In this document: one piece after another, positions 44,099 through 53,232 of the stretch
How the letters are laid out: the number at the start of each line of letters is the position of its first letter
Position numbering within the stretch: the stretch's first letter is position 1
Assembly (NCBI GenBank): GCA_002844335.1
Contig: CP019155.1
Coordinates: 372,001-436,000, forward strand
DNA length: 64,000 nt
Reading direction: 5' to 3'
Source: Haloarcula taiwanensis
GTDB taxonomy: Archaea; Halobacteriota; Halobacteria; Halobacteriales; Haloarculaceae
Position numbers and translations under genes: made by a program
Notes under the pieces: generated by a model
What the model was told of the DNA's origin: nothing
The model's database searches: none
What the model saw: only the letters and a program-made list of their open reading frames with translations

Positions 44099-46504
44099 TT
44101 AGTCGTCCGCGGCCGCGGGCGAGGTCGACTCCGCAACATCGGCCTCGGGCAGGGCAGACACTGGCGACCACTCCAAGTCATGCTCGTACTCGAAGGCACG
44201 GTGGGCCTGCGTTGGGTCGACGACTGTGAGAGCGAGCCAGTTGTTGTCCAGCAGGTCTGCCAGCTCAGCGTGGTCAGCGAGCACGTCGGTGACGCGGTCG
44301 ACCGGCGCGTGGATGACCGTCGAGAGACGGAGCGGCTGGTGGTACGGATCGTCGTCAGCAGCCATGAGCGACTGTAGCGGCAGGCCGGTCATCAGGTCAC
44401 CGCCGTTGCCCTGGTAGACACCGACGTTGCCAACGGGGTTGTGGGTCACTTTCGACCCGCTGCCGTAGACAGCGTTGTCGACCGTCGAGAAGTAGTACTG
44501 GGTGTTGATCCACTGCGTGACGACCATTGGACCGGTGAGTATTGCTTCGAGCGCTTCACCGTCGGGGTCAGTCGACCAGTCATAAGAGTGGAGGAAGGCG
44601 CGGCCGTCGAGGTCGACACCGCTCGTCAGTTCGCGGGGACCGATAACGAAGCCAGCATTGCCAGCCAGACCCCACTCGGGGCGGGTCTCGGCCCAGTCGG
44701 CGGCGCGGCGTTCCGTTTCGCTGACTCCCGACGCACCGTCGACGCCCATCGATTCGGCACGCTCGGCAGCCGCGTTCTCGCGGGTCGTCGCGAGGTCGGC
44801 ACGCAACTGCGCGAGGTCATCAGCGTGGCTCTCGGGGACATCGCTGTCGTACAGGTCCACCTCAGCGGTCGTCGTGTTGTGTTCACCAGCGAGGAAGACG
44901 GTATCGGCAGGGATCTCGAATCCGCGGTCGCGGAGCGCGGCCCTGACCTCCTCGTCGTTGCAGATTTCAGCCAGCACGCGGGCGTTCGGGCCGCCGGGGT
45001 TGCCGGCGCAGGCACCACAGTCCAGACTCGAATCGTATGGATTGTTGGTTGTTTCACTGGCGTGGCCGGTGAAGACGACGAGGCGACTGAACGTCTCCCA
45101 GCCCATCAGGTCGAACGCGGTGGCGGCGTACTCGACTTTCTCATCGGTGGTCAGCCCGACGGGCAAGTCACCGGTGTAGGTGTGCTGGTGGTGGACGAGC
45201 GGGTCGCAGAACTCGTGGTCGTCGGGCACCGAGCGCCCAGCCGCGTCAAACAGGTCCTGCACGCGCCCGGGGACAAGCGTTCGAGCCGCGAGTGCGAGGC
45301 CGTACCCGCTCCCGGCAGTCTCGACGAAACCGTAGGCCGTGGCGGCGTTGGCCTCCAGCGTCTCGACAATTTCGTCGGCAGTCTCACGGATGCCGGATAA
45401 GCGGTCGTAGCTCTTCTGGGTCTCGCTGTCGGTCGGAACGTCGGTGACGTGGTGCTGGGGGTCAAGAATCGGCGGGCAGGCATCGACCGACACGTCAGTG
45501 TCGTAGCCCTGGTACTCCATCGGAATACCGAAGAAACCAGCGTACCCGTGGGTTTCGTAGTCGCCCACGGCCTCGAGATGACGGCGGATGAGTTCTGAGC
45601 GAGTGTCAATGCAGAAGACAAGCTGGGCGTCCGGACGACCCGAACTGTCGCTGTCGGCGAGTGACTGGCTCTCCGTGGCGACGGTTTCGACGAGGTCGCC
45701 GCGATAGGTCGCCTCCCAGGCACGCAGGAACGCTCCGGCGAGTTCGGCGGCCGGGTCCGGGTCGATGCTGTCGTTCGAGGGAGCGATATCAGCACCGACA
45801 GCATCCAGCAGCGCCAGACGCGCCGCGAGGTATCCCGCAAGCGTAATCGGGCACGCCGACTGCCACTCGCTCTCGTCGTCGGCACGCTGCTTGATGAGTC
45901 CCGTCCAGCCCGGGAGGGCAGCCAGTTGCTCCTCGAAGATGTGCACCCACTGACTCTCCGGGTACGACGCGAGCACCGTTTCGATGGTCTCGGTCGGCGT
46001 CTCCGGCAGGGCAGTGATAATTCCCTCGTCGGGAATCTCGCCGTCGTGTTCGGCCATCCCACGGAAGGCGGTGTAGAACCCCGCTTCGCGGTTCGGCATC
46101 GACCAGTGGGCGCTCCCCTCGTCGAGGAACGCCGACAGCCATTTTGTCAACACTTGGTCGACGCGGTCCGGAGCAGTGTCGGAGTCACTGTCCGCGGCAT
46201 CGGTCACTTCTGCCAGCCGGTCGAGCAGTATCTCGGGGTCGCTTTCGTAGCCGGCTTCGGAGAGTTCCGCGTCGAGAATCTCCGGGTCTATCTGGCCGCG
46301 CTCCAGCGCCGCACGGAACGTCTCCGCGCTGGGGTAGCCACGGCCGCCCAGCAGTTCGGACGCTTGCGAGACCGCCTCACTGAACGGCTGGTCCTCGAAC
46401 CCCGCGAGTGGGTTTGCCGTCACGAACGAGTGGATGGGCCAGAGGGAGCCGACGGTGGTTGCTGCGGTGTCGATACTGTCGTGGATGGTGGATTCAGTAC
46501 TCAT
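44099..46504 (-). CDS. dabA: DabA, inorganic carbon transporter zinc subunit
   Basis: The 801-aa protein (DUF2309) is the carbonic-anhydrase-like subunit of the Dab system, which takes up inorganic carbon coupled to the ion gradient through DabB. The zinc site can be located: Cys298 and Asp300 in VFCIDTRSE, and His481 and Cys496 in TGHASETTNNPYDSSLDCGACAGNPGG. The spacings (2 and 15 residues) equal those of the bacterial site C351/D353/H524/C539 as I recall it. It is cytoplasmic, peripheral to DabB. Its start overlaps the dabB stop by 11 nt, so the two are coupled. Confidence 0.92.
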   Translation of the reverse strand: MSTESTIHDSIDTAATTVGSLWPIHSFVTANPLAGFEDQPFSEAVSQASELLGGRGYPSAETFRAALERGQIDPEILDAELSEAGYESDPEILLDRLAEVTDAADSDSDTAPDRVDQVLTKWLSAFLDEGSAHWSMPNREAGFYTAFRGMAEHDGEIPDEGIITALPETPTETIETVLASYPESQWVHIFEEQLAALPGWTGLIKQRADDESEWQSACPITLAGYLAARLALLDAVGADIAPSNDSIDPDPAAELAGAFLRAWEATYRGDLVETVATESQSLADSDSSGRPDAQLVFCIDTRSELIRRHLEAVGDYETHGYAGFFGIPMEYQGYDTDVSVDACPPILDPQHHVTDVPTDSETQKSYDRLSGIRETADEIVETLEANAATAYGFVETAGSGYGLALAARTLVPGRVQDLFDAAGRSVPDDHEFCDPLVHHQHTYTGDLPVGLTTDEKVEYAATAFDLMGWETFSRLVVFTGHASETTNNPYDSSLDCGACAGNPGGPNARVLAEICNDEEVRAALRDRGFEIPADTVFLAGEHNTTTAEVDLYDSDVPESHADDLAQLRADLATTRENAAAERAESMGVDGASGVSETERRAADWAETRPEWGLAGNAGFVIGPRELTSGVDLDGRAFLHSYDWSTDPDGEALEAILTGPMVVTQWINTQYYFSTVDNAVYGSGSKVTHNPVGNVGVYQGNGGDLMTGLPLQSLMAADDDPYHQPLRLSTVIHAPVDRVTDVLADHAELADLLDNNWLALTVVDPTQAHRAFEYEHDLEWSPVSALPEADVAESTSPAAADD

Positions 46505-47981
46505 TGTAGTCCTCCGTCGTGGTCAGCACAGTGTCGGCTGCCGGTTGGCCAGCGTTCAGCAACGCCACGTAGAGGCGCTGGCTGCGCTCGTGGACCCCGG
46601 TCTCGATAGCGGTGTAAATGCCGACGAAGACGACGGCAATGATGCCGTGTAGTAGCGTCAGTTCCGTCGTTGCAGGGCTGACAGGCATGAGTCCCGAGAC
46701 GCCCGTGTAAACTGCGGCGTAGACGACGATGGCCGGGAAGAAAACCACCGGAACGGCCCCGTAGCGCGCCACCGTCGGAAGCGAGGTCTGCTGGACGGCG
46801 TTGCGGGCCGCGTGCAGCGTCGTGAACACCACGAAGAAGGTCAGCAAGAGCCCACTGTCGACCGTCATTCCTTTGCCTGTTAACAGTGCAAACACCGCGC
46901 CGCCGGCGAGTCCGGTCAGCAGCGTACCGATGACGCCAACGATGCTCGCTGTCGTCCCGAGCGTATGCGGCGTTCCTTCGCTCGGGCTCGTGTGTTCGAC
47001 CTGTCCGCCGGCACTGAGGAACTGATAGGCCTTGTAGAACCCGTGCAGGATGAGGTGGGTGATAGCAGCCCCGAAGAAGCCGAGGCCGGCCTGCATGATC
47101 ATAAAGCCCATCTGGCCGACCGTCGAACAGCCGAGCTTGCCCTTGATGTCCGTCTGAACTGATTTCAGGAGTTTCCCGCCGATGGCGCTGGCACCGCCGA
47201 CACCGACGATTGCGAGCATGAGCGCGGTGTCAACGGTGATGACCGGCGCGAAGCGAGTCAATAGAATGCCGCCAGCGTTGACAAACCCGGCATGCATCAG
47301 TGCCGAAGCAGGCGTCGGAGCGGTCATCGAAGAGAGGAGCCAGCCGTGGAACGGAATCAGGGCGGACTGAATCATCGCCGCGAGCACGAGTGCGCCCGCG
47401 GCGGCCAGCCACACCGGACCACCGAGTGAGTCGGCGGCCGCCGTGATTCCAGAGACTGATGTGGCACCGGTCGTCCACCACAGTGCCGTTAGCGCGACGG
47501 TGAGAAGCGCGCTGCTGGCGACGAAGTACTTCCGCGCGACCGTGGCAGCCGCCTGTGCCTGGGCCCAGCCGCTGGCGATACCGATGAGCTTCGCCATCAA
47601 CAGCCCCATGGCAAGCCACAGCGCTCCGAACAGGGCGAGGTGGTCAGCCGCGACCAGCCCCATCACGACCACTGTGAAGCCGAACACGGTGGCGAAAAAG
47701 GGCGTCTTGACGCGACTCCCCGCCAGATAGCGGCGCGAGTAGCTGTGAACGATACCGCTGAAGAAGGTGACGACCACCCACATCAGAACGGTCAACCCAT
47801 CAATGGCGACCGCACCGGGTATCTCCCATGCGAACCCGGTTCGGACCCGGACGGCAAGCACAGCAATGCTCGCGGCAAACATCGACCACACGAGCCATGT
47901 GAGTGCGACGGGCACGAGCGGCGAGTCTGCCGTCGTGTCCGGGAGTGATCCGACCGTTTTCGATGAGTTGTGTCCTGACAT
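46494..47981 (-). CDS. dabB: DabB, proton-translocating membrane subunit (NuoL/MrpA-like)
   Basis: The 495-aa membrane protein has about thirteen hydrophobic segments and the proton-conducting antiporter-like core of NuoL/ND5: HSYSRRYLAGSRVKTPFF, ALWLAMGLLMAKLIG, IPFHGWLLSSMTAPTPASALMHAGFVNAGGILLTRF and KLGCSTVGQMGFMIMQAGLGFFGAAITHLILHGFYKAYQFLSAG. It lacks other complex I partners but lies directly before dabA, which identifies it as DabB. It is thought to pass cations into the cell to drive bicarbonate or CO2 capture by DabA. It is the first gene of the operon. Confidence 0.9.
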   Translation of the reverse strand: MSGHNSSKTVGSLPDTTADSPLVPVALTWLVWSMFAASIAVLAVRVRTGFAWEIPGAVAIDGLTVLMWVVVTFFSGIVHSYSRRYLAGSRVKTPFFATVFGFTVVVMGLVAADHLALFGALWLAMGLLMAKLIGIASGWAQAQAAATVARKYFVASSALLTVALTALWWTTGATSVSGITAAADSLGGPVWLAAAGALVLAAMIQSALIPFHGWLLSSMTAPTPASALMHAGFVNAGGILLTRFAPVITVDTALMLAIVGVGGASAIGGKLLKSVQTDIKGKLGCSTVGQMGFMIMQAGLGFFGAAITHLILHGFYKAYQFLSAGGQVEHTSPSEGTPHTLGTTASIVGVIGTLLTGLAGGAVFALLTGKGMTVDSGLLLTFFVVFTTLHAARNAVQQTSLPTVARYGAVPVVFFPAIVVYAAVYTGVSGLMPVSPATTELTLLHGIIAVVFVGIYTAIETGVHERSQRLYVALLNAGQPAADTVLTTTEDYNEY

Positions 47982-48391
47982 CGTTGTTCGTTACCAATCA
48001 CGGCAATCACGGACTGTGACTGACCGATTCTGGCTGTCTTCACCCATAGTGCGAACGGACTGGTTATTAAATCCTTCTATACTACCAATTTGTTCCTGAA
48101 AAGGTGTATTATAGAACATTATGTTTACTCGTTGGTGCTCAGCCGAAACCACCATCACGGTAGGAAACAGGCGTCTCGTGGCCTGAATCGACAAGTTTCT
48201 TCGAAAAAGGGCCGTACGCACGGACGCACGGAATCAACTGCTGAGGACTAATTGAGTATGGAAGGTGTCGAGATCACTAGTTTGTTCGTCGTGGCCGTTC
48301 GAAAACAAGACCTTACAAAAGACGAGGCAGTCACATCGATAGAGACGCAGTCGTCCGGCCAACGGCCCCGCAAAAGCACCACCGTTCTCAG
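47982..48391. other. intergenic region upstream of dabBA
   Basis: No gene seen. A minus-strand TTTAATAA box at 48064-48071 could start the dab transcript with a leader of about 60 nt. An 11-bp symmetric element AACAT-T-ATGTT lies at 48115-48125, some 50 bp further upstream, and is a candidate site for a regulator such as the neighbouring Lrp protein. The right half (48241-48391) is the 3' flank of the lrp gene. Confidence 0.4.
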
Positions 48392-48865
48392 TTAGCTCTC
48401 GGACTCGGAATCGAACTTACCGAAGGGCGTGGTCTCGTGGCTTCGGACGAGAACTTCGTCGGCTACTGTCAGGCCCATATCGAGAAGTGCCTGCGCAACT
48501 GGGGTGATATCGCTATCCGATTCGCCGACAGCCGTCACGAGGAGGTTCTCCTCGCCGGTGACCAGTTCTTGTACCGAGACAACGCCGTCAATATCGAGGA
48601 TCTTCGGGATTAAATCGCCCCGGTCGGGAATCGACGCGGTGCAGTAAAGCAGCATCCGGAGCGGGTAGCCAGCCTGCTGATAGTCGACATCAGCGCTGTA
48701 GCCTTTGATGACTTCCCTCGACTCCAGATGGTTGATGCGCTTGCGGACGGTGCTGTCGGACGTATCGGTTCGCTCTGCGATGTCCCCGGACGACATATTT
48801 CGAGCGTCCTCCTGTAATGCGTACAGAATCGCTCTATCCACGTCGTCGATTTCCTCGTCGGCCAT
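48392..48865 (-). CDS. Lrp/AsnC family transcriptional regulator
   Basis: The 157-aa protein has an N-terminal winged helix (DDVDRAILYALQEDARNMSSGDIAERTDTSDSTVRKRINHLESREVIKGYSADVDY) and a C-terminal RAM/AsnC ligand domain (LLYCTASIPDRGDLIPKILDIDGVVSVQELVTGEENLLVTAVG). It is therefore a multimeric DNA-binding protein probably responding to a small molecule. Its gene follows on the same strand upstream of dabBA with a 410-bp gap, so it may regulate that operon. CAACAG and CTGTTG arms at 48873-48878 and 48892-48897 overlap its own promoter and could be an autoregulatory site. Confidence 0.88.
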   Translation of the reverse strand: MADEEIDDVDRAILYALQEDARNMSSGDIAERTDTSDSTVRKRINHLESREVIKGYSADVDYQQAGYPLRMLLYCTASIPDRGDLIPKILDIDGVVSVQELVTGEENLLVTAVGESDSDITPVAQALLDMGLTVADEVLVRSHETTPFGKFDSESES

Positions 48866-49241
48866 ACTAGTGTGTCAACAGCAAGGACACTTTACTGTTG
48901 TACGTTCCCCGATACCGCTGTTGTGGCTGGCAGCAATACAGCCGGGGGTTCGACCGCGCTTGCGCTGTCAGTCGATAGGTCGGGCTTGACTCCGTTTGCA
49001 GCGAAGAATTGCGACGCCGAGAAACAGATGTGACCCCAGTGCGAACAGTCCGATCACGCACGCTCTCCCGAATCTGAAGCAACTATCACCTCATCGTCGA
49101 TTCGGATACAAGCGTATGCTTGACGGCGTCCCCATCGGATGTCTCGTCAAGATAATCGAGTGAAACCCACGGCAGTGCCCCGATTTTCAGGCCCCCCTAA
49201 AATCCGAAGCAGTTATGTATTTTTAGGCTGCCCTAATATTT
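48866..49241. other. divergent intergenic region between lrp and the iron-binding lipoprotein operon
   Basis: No gene seen. The left end holds the lrp promoter. The right end holds the promoter and iron-box-like operator of the lipoprotein operon, with a TTATGTAT TATA element at 49213-49220 about 25 nt before the ATG and an extra half-site CCTAA at 49196-49200. Confidence 0.5.
49223..49236. promoter_or_regulatory. iron-box-like operator (DtxR/Idr type) of the lipoprotein operon
   Basis: A perfect inverted repeat TTAGG-ctgc-CCTAA lies between the TATA element (49213-49220) and the ATG at 49242, where a bound repressor would block initiation. The arms resemble the TTAGGTTAG-type box recognised by DtxR/IdeR metal repressors, whose haloarchaeal relatives are Idr1/Idr2 and SirR. 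The downstream genes encode siderophore-type binding proteins, so iron control is the natural reading. Confidence 0.6.
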
Positions 49242-50492
49242 ATGTCGAAAGACGAGACGGCTCACAGATCCCCGACGAGACGTGACTACATGAAGTACGG
49301 CGGCGCAGCGGTAGCTGGCGGTTTGCTAGCGGGCTGTGTAGATCAGTCCGGCGCAGAATCAACCCCGGCCCAGACAGACTCAGAAGGGCAGTCGTCCGCA
49401 ACAGCCGACCCGACGACGGGCGACGACGGTTATTCTGTTACAATGTCACCCATGGGGACCGTCGAGTTTGATGCGGTTCCCCAGAACGTGTTCACGATAC
49501 TGGGCCACCACGTAGACATGCTGGTCGCACTCGGTCGAGGTGATGCAATCAACGCGATGCACGCGCCCGAATACCACCAGTCGCTGTATCAGAAGTTCCT
49601 CCATCGACTGGAGGGCGTCTCAACCGATTGGGAGGGTCTGTACTCTTCGTGGCCACCGTCGAAGGAGAAACTGTACGAACTCGACAGCGATGTACACATA
49701 GCTGACCCAGCGAAGGTTGCGACGGCCGAGGGGTGGGACAACGACAGCATCCAGGAGATCGGCTCGAACGTTGGCCCGTGGTTCGGGAACACACTCAGCG
49801 GCACGCAGCAGGACCCGCCATCAGGCTGGGCCGATGCGTACGAATACTACACACTTTGGGAAATCTTCGGAAAGCTCGCGGCGGTCTTTCGGGCACGGGA
49901 GCGATATGGGGAGTTCAGATCCGTCCGCGATTCGATGATGCAAACTATCAACGCGGGCCTTCCCTCGGCGAATGACCGGCCGAGTGCGGCCCTGGTCCTG
50001 TTTTCCACATCCGGCGAGAAAATCTGGGGCTACAAGATGAACCATCCGGGCTACTATGCTGCCCACACCCGCCCGCTCGGTGCGACCGATGCCTTAGCCG
50101 ATGCCGTCGGTAACGGGTACGGCGACGACGGGCGGAATATCACGCTCGATTCCGAATTGCTTCTTGATGCTGATCCGGACGTGTTGCTTGTCCTCGGGCC
50201 GATGACGGAGTACCACAATCTCGACGACATTCGGTCACAACTGGCAGACGACGAGGTACTGAGAAAAATGACTGCCGTGCAAGAAGGGCGGATATACGCT
50301 CAGGGTGCCCGTCGGCAGGGTCCGATCCTGAACCTGTTCCAGACGGAAATGACTGCGAAACAACTGTATCCCGACCAGTTCGGTGAGTGGCCGGGCTATG
50401 TCGACGGCGAGCCATACCCCGAAATTCCCGCCGAGGAACAGCTGTTCGATCGCCAGCGGGTCGCAGATATAATCACGGGTGAAGGACTGTGA
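49242..50492 (+). CDS. Tat lipoprotein, iron/siderophore ABC substrate-binding protein
   Basis: The 416-aa protein has arginines 13-14 in TRRDYMKYGGAAVAGG and a lipobox LLAGC with Cys32, so it is a Tat-exported lipid-anchored binding protein. The mature part has the periplasmic-binding-protein-2 pattern of iron-chelate receptors: VTMSPMGTVEFDAVPQNVFTI, then VDMLVALGRGDAINAM, a central helix, and DADPDVLLVLGP and AVQEGRIYAQGARRQGPILNLF in the second lobe. It is leaderless behind an iron-box-like operator. Its stop overlaps the next binding-protein gene by 4 nt. No permease or ATPase gene follows. Confidence 0.87.
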   Translation: MSKDETAHRSPTRRDYMKYGGAAVAGGLLAGCVDQSGAESTPAQTDSEGQSSATADPTTGDDGYSVTMSPMGTVEFDAVPQNVFTILGHHVDMLVALGRGDAINAMHAPEYHQSLYQKFLHRLEGVSTDWEGLYSSWPPSKEKLYELDSDVHIADPAKVATAEGWDNDSIQEIGSNVGPWFGNTLSGTQQDPPSGWADAYEYYTLWEIFGKLAAVFRARERYGEFRSVRDSMMQTINAGLPSANDRPSAALVLFSTSGEKIWGYKMNHPGYYAAHTRPLGATDALADAVGNGYGDDGRNITLDSELLLDADPDVLLVLGPMTEYHNLDDIRSQLADDEVLRKMTAVQEGRIYAQGARRQGPILNLFQTEMTAKQLYPDQFGEWPGYVDGEPYPEIPAEEQLFDRQRVADIITGEGL

Positions 50493-51661
50493 CTGACGCC
50501 GACAAAACGCCGCGTGAACGGTCGACACGCAGAGACTATATCAAGGGTGCTGGGCTGATTGCGGGCGGCAGTTTGCTCGCCGGGTGTGCCAGCGATGCTG
50601 TCTCAGAACCCACTGCAACCGAGCACAGAGGGACGCCCGCCACAACCGAGACGGAATCGTATACCGTTACCATGGAGCCGGTCGGCACCGTCGAATTCGA
50701 GACTGTACCCGAGACAATCGCCCCGTTCACCGCCGACTACATCGATATGCTGGTCGCGCTCGGTCACGGTGACGCAGTACAGTCAATCTGGTACCGTGGG
50801 CGGTACAAGACGCTACACTACGAGGAGTTAGATGGAGTGTCTATTGACCTCGACGGGCTCACACAGCTCTGGAACGACGGCGTCTCGAAAGAACCGTTCT
50901 ACGAGATGGACGCAGACCTGCACCTCATCGATCCGAACGCGCTTATCGACTGGCTCGGGGCGTGGGATCAGTCTGACCTCACGGAGATTCGCGAGAACGT
51001 CGCACCGTTTCTCGGGAACCTCATCTTCCGGCGGACCGACGACTGGCACGACTACCGATACTACAGCCTGTACGAGGCTTTCGAGAAGGTAGCTGAGATG
51101 GTTCAGGAGCAGGCCCGTTTCGAGGCAATCCGCTCGATACATGACGAGATGGTCGAAACGGTGCAGGCTCGGCTCCCGGCACCAGCAGATCGGCCAAACG
51201 CCGCTCTGGTGTTCGCTGGCGAGGAACCGGAGGAGTTCACGCCGTATCGAATCAACGGAAACGGGGCAAATAAAGAACACTTCCAAACGCTCGGGATTTC
51301 CGACGCCTTTGCCGATACCGGAGTCGAGGGGTACTCCGGCTCGGAATCGCTTGATTACGAGGCGCTGTTAGAGATAGACCCGGACTCACTCCTGCTGCGG
51401 TATCACCGAGAAGGGAAGACCCGCGAGGAGTTCGAGAACTCGGTTCTCGCGTACATGAAAGACCACGAAGTGGGCAGCCAGTTGCGGGCCGTCCAGAACG
51501 ACAGGGTGTTTCGTGGCGGCCCGATCTACACCGGCCCGCTGCACAACCTATTCATGATTGAACGGTACGCGAAGGCCTACTTCCCTGACGAATTTACAGA
51601 GGCGCACCTGTTCGACCGGGAGCACCTCGCGGAGATTATCACAGAGGGACCAGCTGAGTAA
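50489..51661 (+). CDS. Tat lipoprotein, second iron/siderophore ABC substrate-binding protein
   Basis: The 390-aa protein starts at a GTG that overlaps the previous stop (GTGA). It has a Tat leader TRRDYIKGAGLIAGG and lipobox LLAGC with Cys33. The mature sequence parallels its upstream neighbour (VTMEPVGTVEFETVPETIAPF, YIDMLVALGHGDAVQSI, AVQNDRVFRGGPIYTGPLHNLF), so the pair arose by tandem duplication and then diverged. It is co-expressed under the same operator. Both may serve one transporter encoded elsewhere with different ligands. Confidence 0.86.
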   Translation: MTDADKTPRERSTRRDYIKGAGLIAGGSLLAGCASDAVSEPTATEHRGTPATTETESYTVTMEPVGTVEFETVPETIAPFTADYIDMLVALGHGDAVQSIWYRGRYKTLHYEELDGVSIDLDGLTQLWNDGVSKEPFYEMDADLHLIDPNALIDWLGAWDQSDLTEIRENVAPFLGNLIFRRTDDWHDYRYYSLYEAFEKVAEMVQEQARFEAIRSIHDEMVETVQARLPAPADRPNAALVFAGEEPEEFTPYRINGNGANKEHFQTLGISDAFADTGVEGYSGSESLDYEALLEIDPDSLLLRYHREGKTREEFENSVLAYMKDHEVGSQLRAVQNDRVFRGGPIYTGPLHNLFMIERYAKAYFPDEFTEAHLFDREHLAEIITEGPAE

Positions 51662-51810
51662 TCGGACTCTCCGGTCATCGCGGAACTATGCTCAGTCGGG
51701 CGTAGCTGAATATCAGTATCGTGATGAAGACAGGTCGCACCCGCGGCCCCGCCGTCGTGCGAATAGACTTGAAAAGACTTTTACACAGATTCGAGTTCAA
51801 TTTTACATAG

Positions 51811-53190
51811 ATGTCCACAGCTACCATACGGAACGTCCTCCGCGGTGACGGCGACCGGTTCGTCTACGTCGTCTCCGCGTTAGCCGCGCTGAACGGACTG
51901 TTGTTCGGGTTCGACACCGGGATCATCTCGGGCGCGTTCCTGTTCATTCAGGACTCGTTCGTCATGTCGCCGCTCGTCGAAGGGATCATCGTCAGTGGTG
52001 CGATGGCCGGGGCCGCGGCCGGTGCGGCCGTGGGTGGCCAGTTAGCCGACCGCCTCGGTCGCCGCCGACTCATCCTTATTGCAGCCATCGTGTTCTTCGT
52101 CGGCTCGTTCACGATGGCCGTCGCGCCGACCGTTCCCGTCCTCGTCGCCGGGCGGCTTATCGACGGCGTCGCTATCGGCTTCGCGTCGATCGTCGGGCCG
52201 CTCTACATCTCAGAGATTGCACCGCCGCATATTCGCGGTGGACTCACCTCGCTCAATCAGCTCATGGTGACGACCGGTATCCTGCTCTCGTATTTCGTCA
52301 ATTACGCGTTCGCCGACGCGGGCGCGTGGCGCTGGATGCTCGGTGCCGGAATGGTCCCCGCCGTTGTGCTTGCTATCGGGATTCTGAAGATGCCCGAGAG
52401 CCCGCGCTGGCTCTTCGAACACGGGCGGGAAGACGAAGCCAGAGCCGTGCTCAACCGAACGCGGTCCGGCGGCGTCGAGCAGGAACTCGACGAGATCCAA
52501 GAGACCGTCGAAACACAGGCCGAAACCGGCGTTCGGGATCTGCTGGCATCGTGGCTCCGCCCCGCGCTGGTTGTCGGACTCGGACTCGCCGTGTTCCAGC
52601 AGATCACCGGTATCAACGCCGTCATTTACTACGCTCCGACGATTCTCGAATCTACCGGCCTCGGAAACGTGGCATCGATCCTCGCGACAGTTGGAATCGG
52701 GACGATAAACGTCGTGATGACTGTCGTGGCGATCATGCTCGTCGACCGTGTCGGCCGGCGTCGACTGCTCCTTGTCGGTGTCGGTGGCATGGTTGCAACT
52801 CTCGCCGTCCTCGGTACCGTGTTCTACCTCCCCGGTCTTAGCGGGGGCCTCGGCATCATCGCCACAATCAGTCTGATGCTGTTCGTGTCCTTTTTTGCCA
52901 TTGGCCTCGGCCCGGTCTTCTGGCTCCTGATATCGGAGATATACCCGCTTTCCGTTCGCGGGTCGGCGATGGGCGTCGTTACAGTCGCCAACTGGGGTGC
53001 GAATCTCCTCGTCTCGCTGACGTTCCCTGTCCTGACTGACAGCGTCGGAACCTCAGCGACGTTCTGGCTGTTCGGCCTCTGCAGCCTCGCGGGACTGGTG
53101 TTTGTCTACCGCACCGTCCCCGAAACCAAGGGGCGGACGCTGGAGGCAATCGAAGACGACCTCCGGCAGAACATCTCGCTGACTGACTGA
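51811..53190 (+). CDS. MFS sugar transporter (sugar porter family)
   Basis: The 459-aa membrane protein has twelve hydrophobic segments and the sugar porter signatures: GFDTGIISGAFLFIQ, GGQLADRLGRRRLIL, GRLIDGVAIGFASIVGPLYISEIAPPHIRG, PESPRWLFEHGRE, QQITGINAVIYYAP, DRVGRRRLL and the end VPETKGRTLE. It most likely imports a hexose or pentose by proton or sodium symport, but the substrate is not readable. A TTTTACA element about 25 nt before the ATG at 51811 fits a leaderless start. It converges with a fructosamine-kinase-like gene. Confidence 0.9.
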   Translation: MSTATIRNVLRGDGDRFVYVVSALAALNGLLFGFDTGIISGAFLFIQDSFVMSPLVEGIIVSGAMAGAAAGAAVGGQLADRLGRRRLILIAAIVFFVGSFTMAVAPTVPVLVAGRLIDGVAIGFASIVGPLYISEIAPPHIRGGLTSLNQLMVTTGILLSYFVNYAFADAGAWRWMLGAGMVPAVVLAIGILKMPESPRWLFEHGREDEARAVLNRTRSGGVEQELDEIQETVETQAETGVRDLLASWLRPALVVGLGLAVFQQITGINAVIYYAPTILESTGLGNVASILATVGIGTINVVMTVVAIMLVDRVGRRRLLLVGVGGMVATLAVLGTVFYLPGLSGGLGIIATISLMLFVSFFAIGLGPVFWLLISEIYPLSVRGSAMGVVTVANWGANLLVSLTFPVLTDSVGTSATFWLFGLCSLAGLVFVYRTVPETKGRTLEAIEDDLRQNISLTD

Positions 53191-53232
53191 AGCGGCCATC
53201 GGAACGGTAGGCTGTGCTGCTGTCTGTGGCTT

